Below are positions 5,460 through 6,952 of a stretch of DNA of 6,952 nucleotides, one piece after another. This DNA is from Peptostreptococcaceae bacterium (GTDB lineage: Bacteria > Bacillota_A > Clostridia > Peptostreptococcales > Anaerovoracaceae). Made by a program: the position numbers and the translations under genes. Where the stretch lies: the NCBI GenBank assembly GCA_016650135.1, contig JAENWH010000099.1, positions 1 to 6,952 of the forward strand, given 5' to 3'. The first letter of the stretch is position 1. Every line of letters begins with the position of its first letter. The notes under the pieces are model-generated. The model made no database searches. It worked only from the letters and a program-made list of their open reading frames with translations, and had not been told where the DNA came from.

Positions 5460-6952
5460 ATGAGAATTGTTGTTGGAGAAGGTAGCTGCGGAATTGCTAC
5501 AGGTGCTAAAAAAACGGCTATAGAATTTGAAAAGCAGATAAAAGACAAAAAAATCAAAAACGTTACGGTTTCTTTAACCGGATGTGTTGGGACCTGTTTC
5601 CTGGAGCCGATTGTAGATGTATATGACGACGATGGAAAAATGACGAGATATACAAAAGTATTACCGGCAAAGGTAACTGATATTATAGAAAGCCATATCC
5701 TAAATGGAAAAGTTGTGGCGGAATATGAAATTTCAGAAAAAGATAGTACATTTGTTGGTAAACAGACCAGAATTGTGCTTAGAAACTGCGGAATCATCAA
5801 TCCTGAAATTATCGACGAGTATCTTGCCATTGGCGGATATGAAGCAACTAAAAAGGTCATCACATCAATGACTCAGGAAGAAGTAATAGAGGAAATAAAA
5901 ATATCAGGATTAAGAGGAAGAGGGGGAGCAGGATTCCCTACTTGGTTTAAGTGGGATGCAGCGAGAAAGAGTCCTGAAACCCCAAAATATATGGTATGTA
6001 ATGCTGATGAGGGAGATCCGGGAGCATTTATGGATAGAAGTGTTCTGGAAGGAGACCCGCATTCACTGATTGAGGGAATGACCATAGGCGCTTACGCTAT
6101 GGGTGCATCAGAAGGGATTATCTACGTCAGAGCAGAGTATCCTCTTGCAATCCACAGGCTGGAAATAGCGATGGATCAGGCAAGAGAAAGAGGGTTCCTA
6201 GGTAAAAATTTATTTGGATCAGACTTTAATTTTGATCTTAGAATTAAGGCCGGAGCAGGTGCATTTGTGTGCGGTGAAGAAACCGCATTAATTGCATCTT
6301 TAGAAGGCGAACGAGGAATGCCTAGATTGAAACCACCTTTCCCGGCACAGAAGGGTTATTGGCAGAAACCTACCAATATAAACAATGTTGAAACTTTTGC
6401 CAATGTCACATGGATTATTATGAATGGCGGCAAGGCGTTTGGAGCCATGGGGACAAAACTCAGCAAGGGGACAAAGGTATTTGCACTAGCAGGAAAAATA
6501 AAAAAAGGTGGACTTGTTGAAGTGCCTATGGGGCTGCCACTTAGAGAAGTTATATTCGGCATAGGTGACGGAATTAAAAATGATAAAGCGTTTAAAGCAG
6601 TTCAAATGGGCGGACCATCTGGTGGATGCATTCCAGCAGAGCTTATAGATACACCTGTAGATTATGAAAACATTAACAAAACAGGAGCTATTGTAGGTTC
6701 GGGCGGTATGATTGTTATGGACGAAGATACATGCATGGTTGATATGGCTAGATATTTCCTGGACTTTACCAGAAAAGAATCATGCGGAAAATGTAACTAC
6801 TGCAGAGTAGGTACAAAGAGAATGCTTGAAATTCTTGAAAGAATAACAATTGGAGAAGGAAAAGATGGCGACATTGAACTTCTGCAAGAGCTGGCACTTA
6901 AAATCAAAGACGGTTCAATGTGTGGACTTGGGCAGACTGCACCAAATCCTGT
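5460..6952 (+). CDS. nuoF: NuoF-like FMN/NAD(P)H-binding subunit (3' end missing)
   Basis: This is the flavoprotein (NuoF/HydB/HndC family) that oxidises or reduces NAD(H) or NADP(H) through FMN. The 497 residues present comprise three parts. The first is a thioredoxin-like ferredoxin domain (1 to about 90) with SCGIATGA (C10) and TGCVGTCFLEP (C42, C46). The second is the FMN/NAD domain with GLRGRGGAGFP (150-160), NADEGDPGAFMDR (181-193), GAGAFVCGEETALIASLEG (264-282) and RLKPPFPA (289-296). The third is the N3-type [4Fe-4S] site with C442, C445 and C448 in SCGKCNYCRVGT, plus C488 in MCGLGQTAPNP. The fused N-terminal domain points to the HydB/HndC type rather than respiratory complex I NuoF. 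Such proteins normally end in a two-[4Fe-4S] ferredoxin domain, which would lie past the window. ATG 5460 follows nuoE by 10 nt, and its AGGTGA (5448-5453) overlaps the nuoE stop, so translation is probably coupled. The reading frame continues beyond 6952. Confidence 0.95.
   Translation, partial: MRIVVGEGSCGIATGAKKTAIEFEKQIKDKKIKNVTVSLTGCVGTCFLEPIVDVYDDDGKMTRYTKVLPAKVTDIIESHILNGKVVAEYEISEKDSTFVGKQTRIVLRNCGIINPEIIDEYLAIGGYEATKKVITSMTQEEVIEEIKISGLRGRGGAGFPTWFKWDAARKSPETPKYMVCNADEGDPGAFMDRSVLEGDPHSLIEGMTIGAYAMGASEGIIYVRAEYPLAIHRLEIAMDQARERGFLGKNLFGSDFNFDLRIKAGAGAFVCGEETALIASLEGERGMPRLKPPFPAQKGYWQKPTNINNVETFANVTWIIMNGGKAFGAMGTKLSKGTKVFALAGKIKKGGLVEVPMGLPLREVIFGIGDGIKNDKAFKAVQMGGPSGGCIPAELIDTPVDYENINKTGAIVGSGGMIVMDEDTCMVDMARYFLDFTRKESCGKCNYCRVGTKRMLEILERITIGEGKDGDIELLQELALKIKDGSMCGLGQTAPNP

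Noticed and set aside
5456..6562. Minus-strand open frames opposite the NuoF-like gene
   Set aside because: They are antisense to a gene with clear FMN and iron-sulfur motifs and have no recognisable products.
1..6952. Search for mobile elements, CRISPR arrays, tRNA or rRNA genes, riboswitches and phage or defence genes
   Set aside because: I saw no transposase, long terminal inverted repeats, regularly spaced direct repeats, RNA gene sequences or defence-type domains. The intergenic regions are all under 200 nt and mostly simple AT-rich sequence, and every gene but the leftmost fits a known family.

Overview
The window is AT-rich chromosomal DNA from what looks like an anaerobic, low-GC Gram-positive bacterium (Clostridia or Tissierellia-like). 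The evidence is strong Shine-Dalgarno sites, sigma-A-type promoters, AT-biased codon use (AAA, ATA, AGA, GAA), a comEC-holA pair, and a NuoE/NuoF-type diaphorase pair of the kind that serves NAD(P)-linked [FeFe] hydrogenases in fermenters. The genus cannot be fixed from this sequence alone.

Layout, left to right. (1) Bases 1-270, minus strand: the 5' end of an unrecognised gene with a polar, disordered-looking, Asn/Ser/Asp-rich N terminus, leaving the window at base 1. (2) Bases 271-437: a divergent intergenic region with two back-to-back sigma-A-like promoters, one per strand. (3) Bases 438-2795: comEC, the DNA-uptake channel with a C-terminal metallo-beta-lactamase domain. (4) Bases 2804-3823: holA, DNA polymerase III delta subunit, 8 nt after comEC with its ribosome binding site overlapping the comEC stop. 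(5) Bases 3877-4767: an EamA/DMT-family ten-helix transporter 53 nt after holA, probably read through from the same promoter. (6) Bases 4768-4948: an AT-rich intergenic region with a weak possible terminator and a good sigma-A-like promoter. (7) Bases 4949-5449 and 5460-6952: a NuoE-like [2Fe-2S] subunit followed 10 nt later by a NuoF-like flavoprotein with an extra N-terminal thioredoxin-like domain; the second gene is cut by the window end.

The genes form two transcription units on the plus strand. comEC-holA(-EamA) combines DNA uptake and clamp loading, a long-standing Firmicutes neighbourhood with no obvious shared pathway. The NuoE/NuoF pair should form the NAD(P)H-oxidising arm of a soluble complex; its catalytic partner (most likely an iron-only hydrogenase subunit) would be expected just beyond the right edge, but this is inference.

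I found no mobile element, CRISPR array, tRNA, rRNA or riboswitch, and no convincing undescribed system. The points most worth a second look are the incomplete cysteine set in the N-terminal domain of the NuoF-like protein, the direct NuoE-NuoF adjacency, the TTG starts chosen by ribosome binding sites, and the uncharacterised divergent gene.
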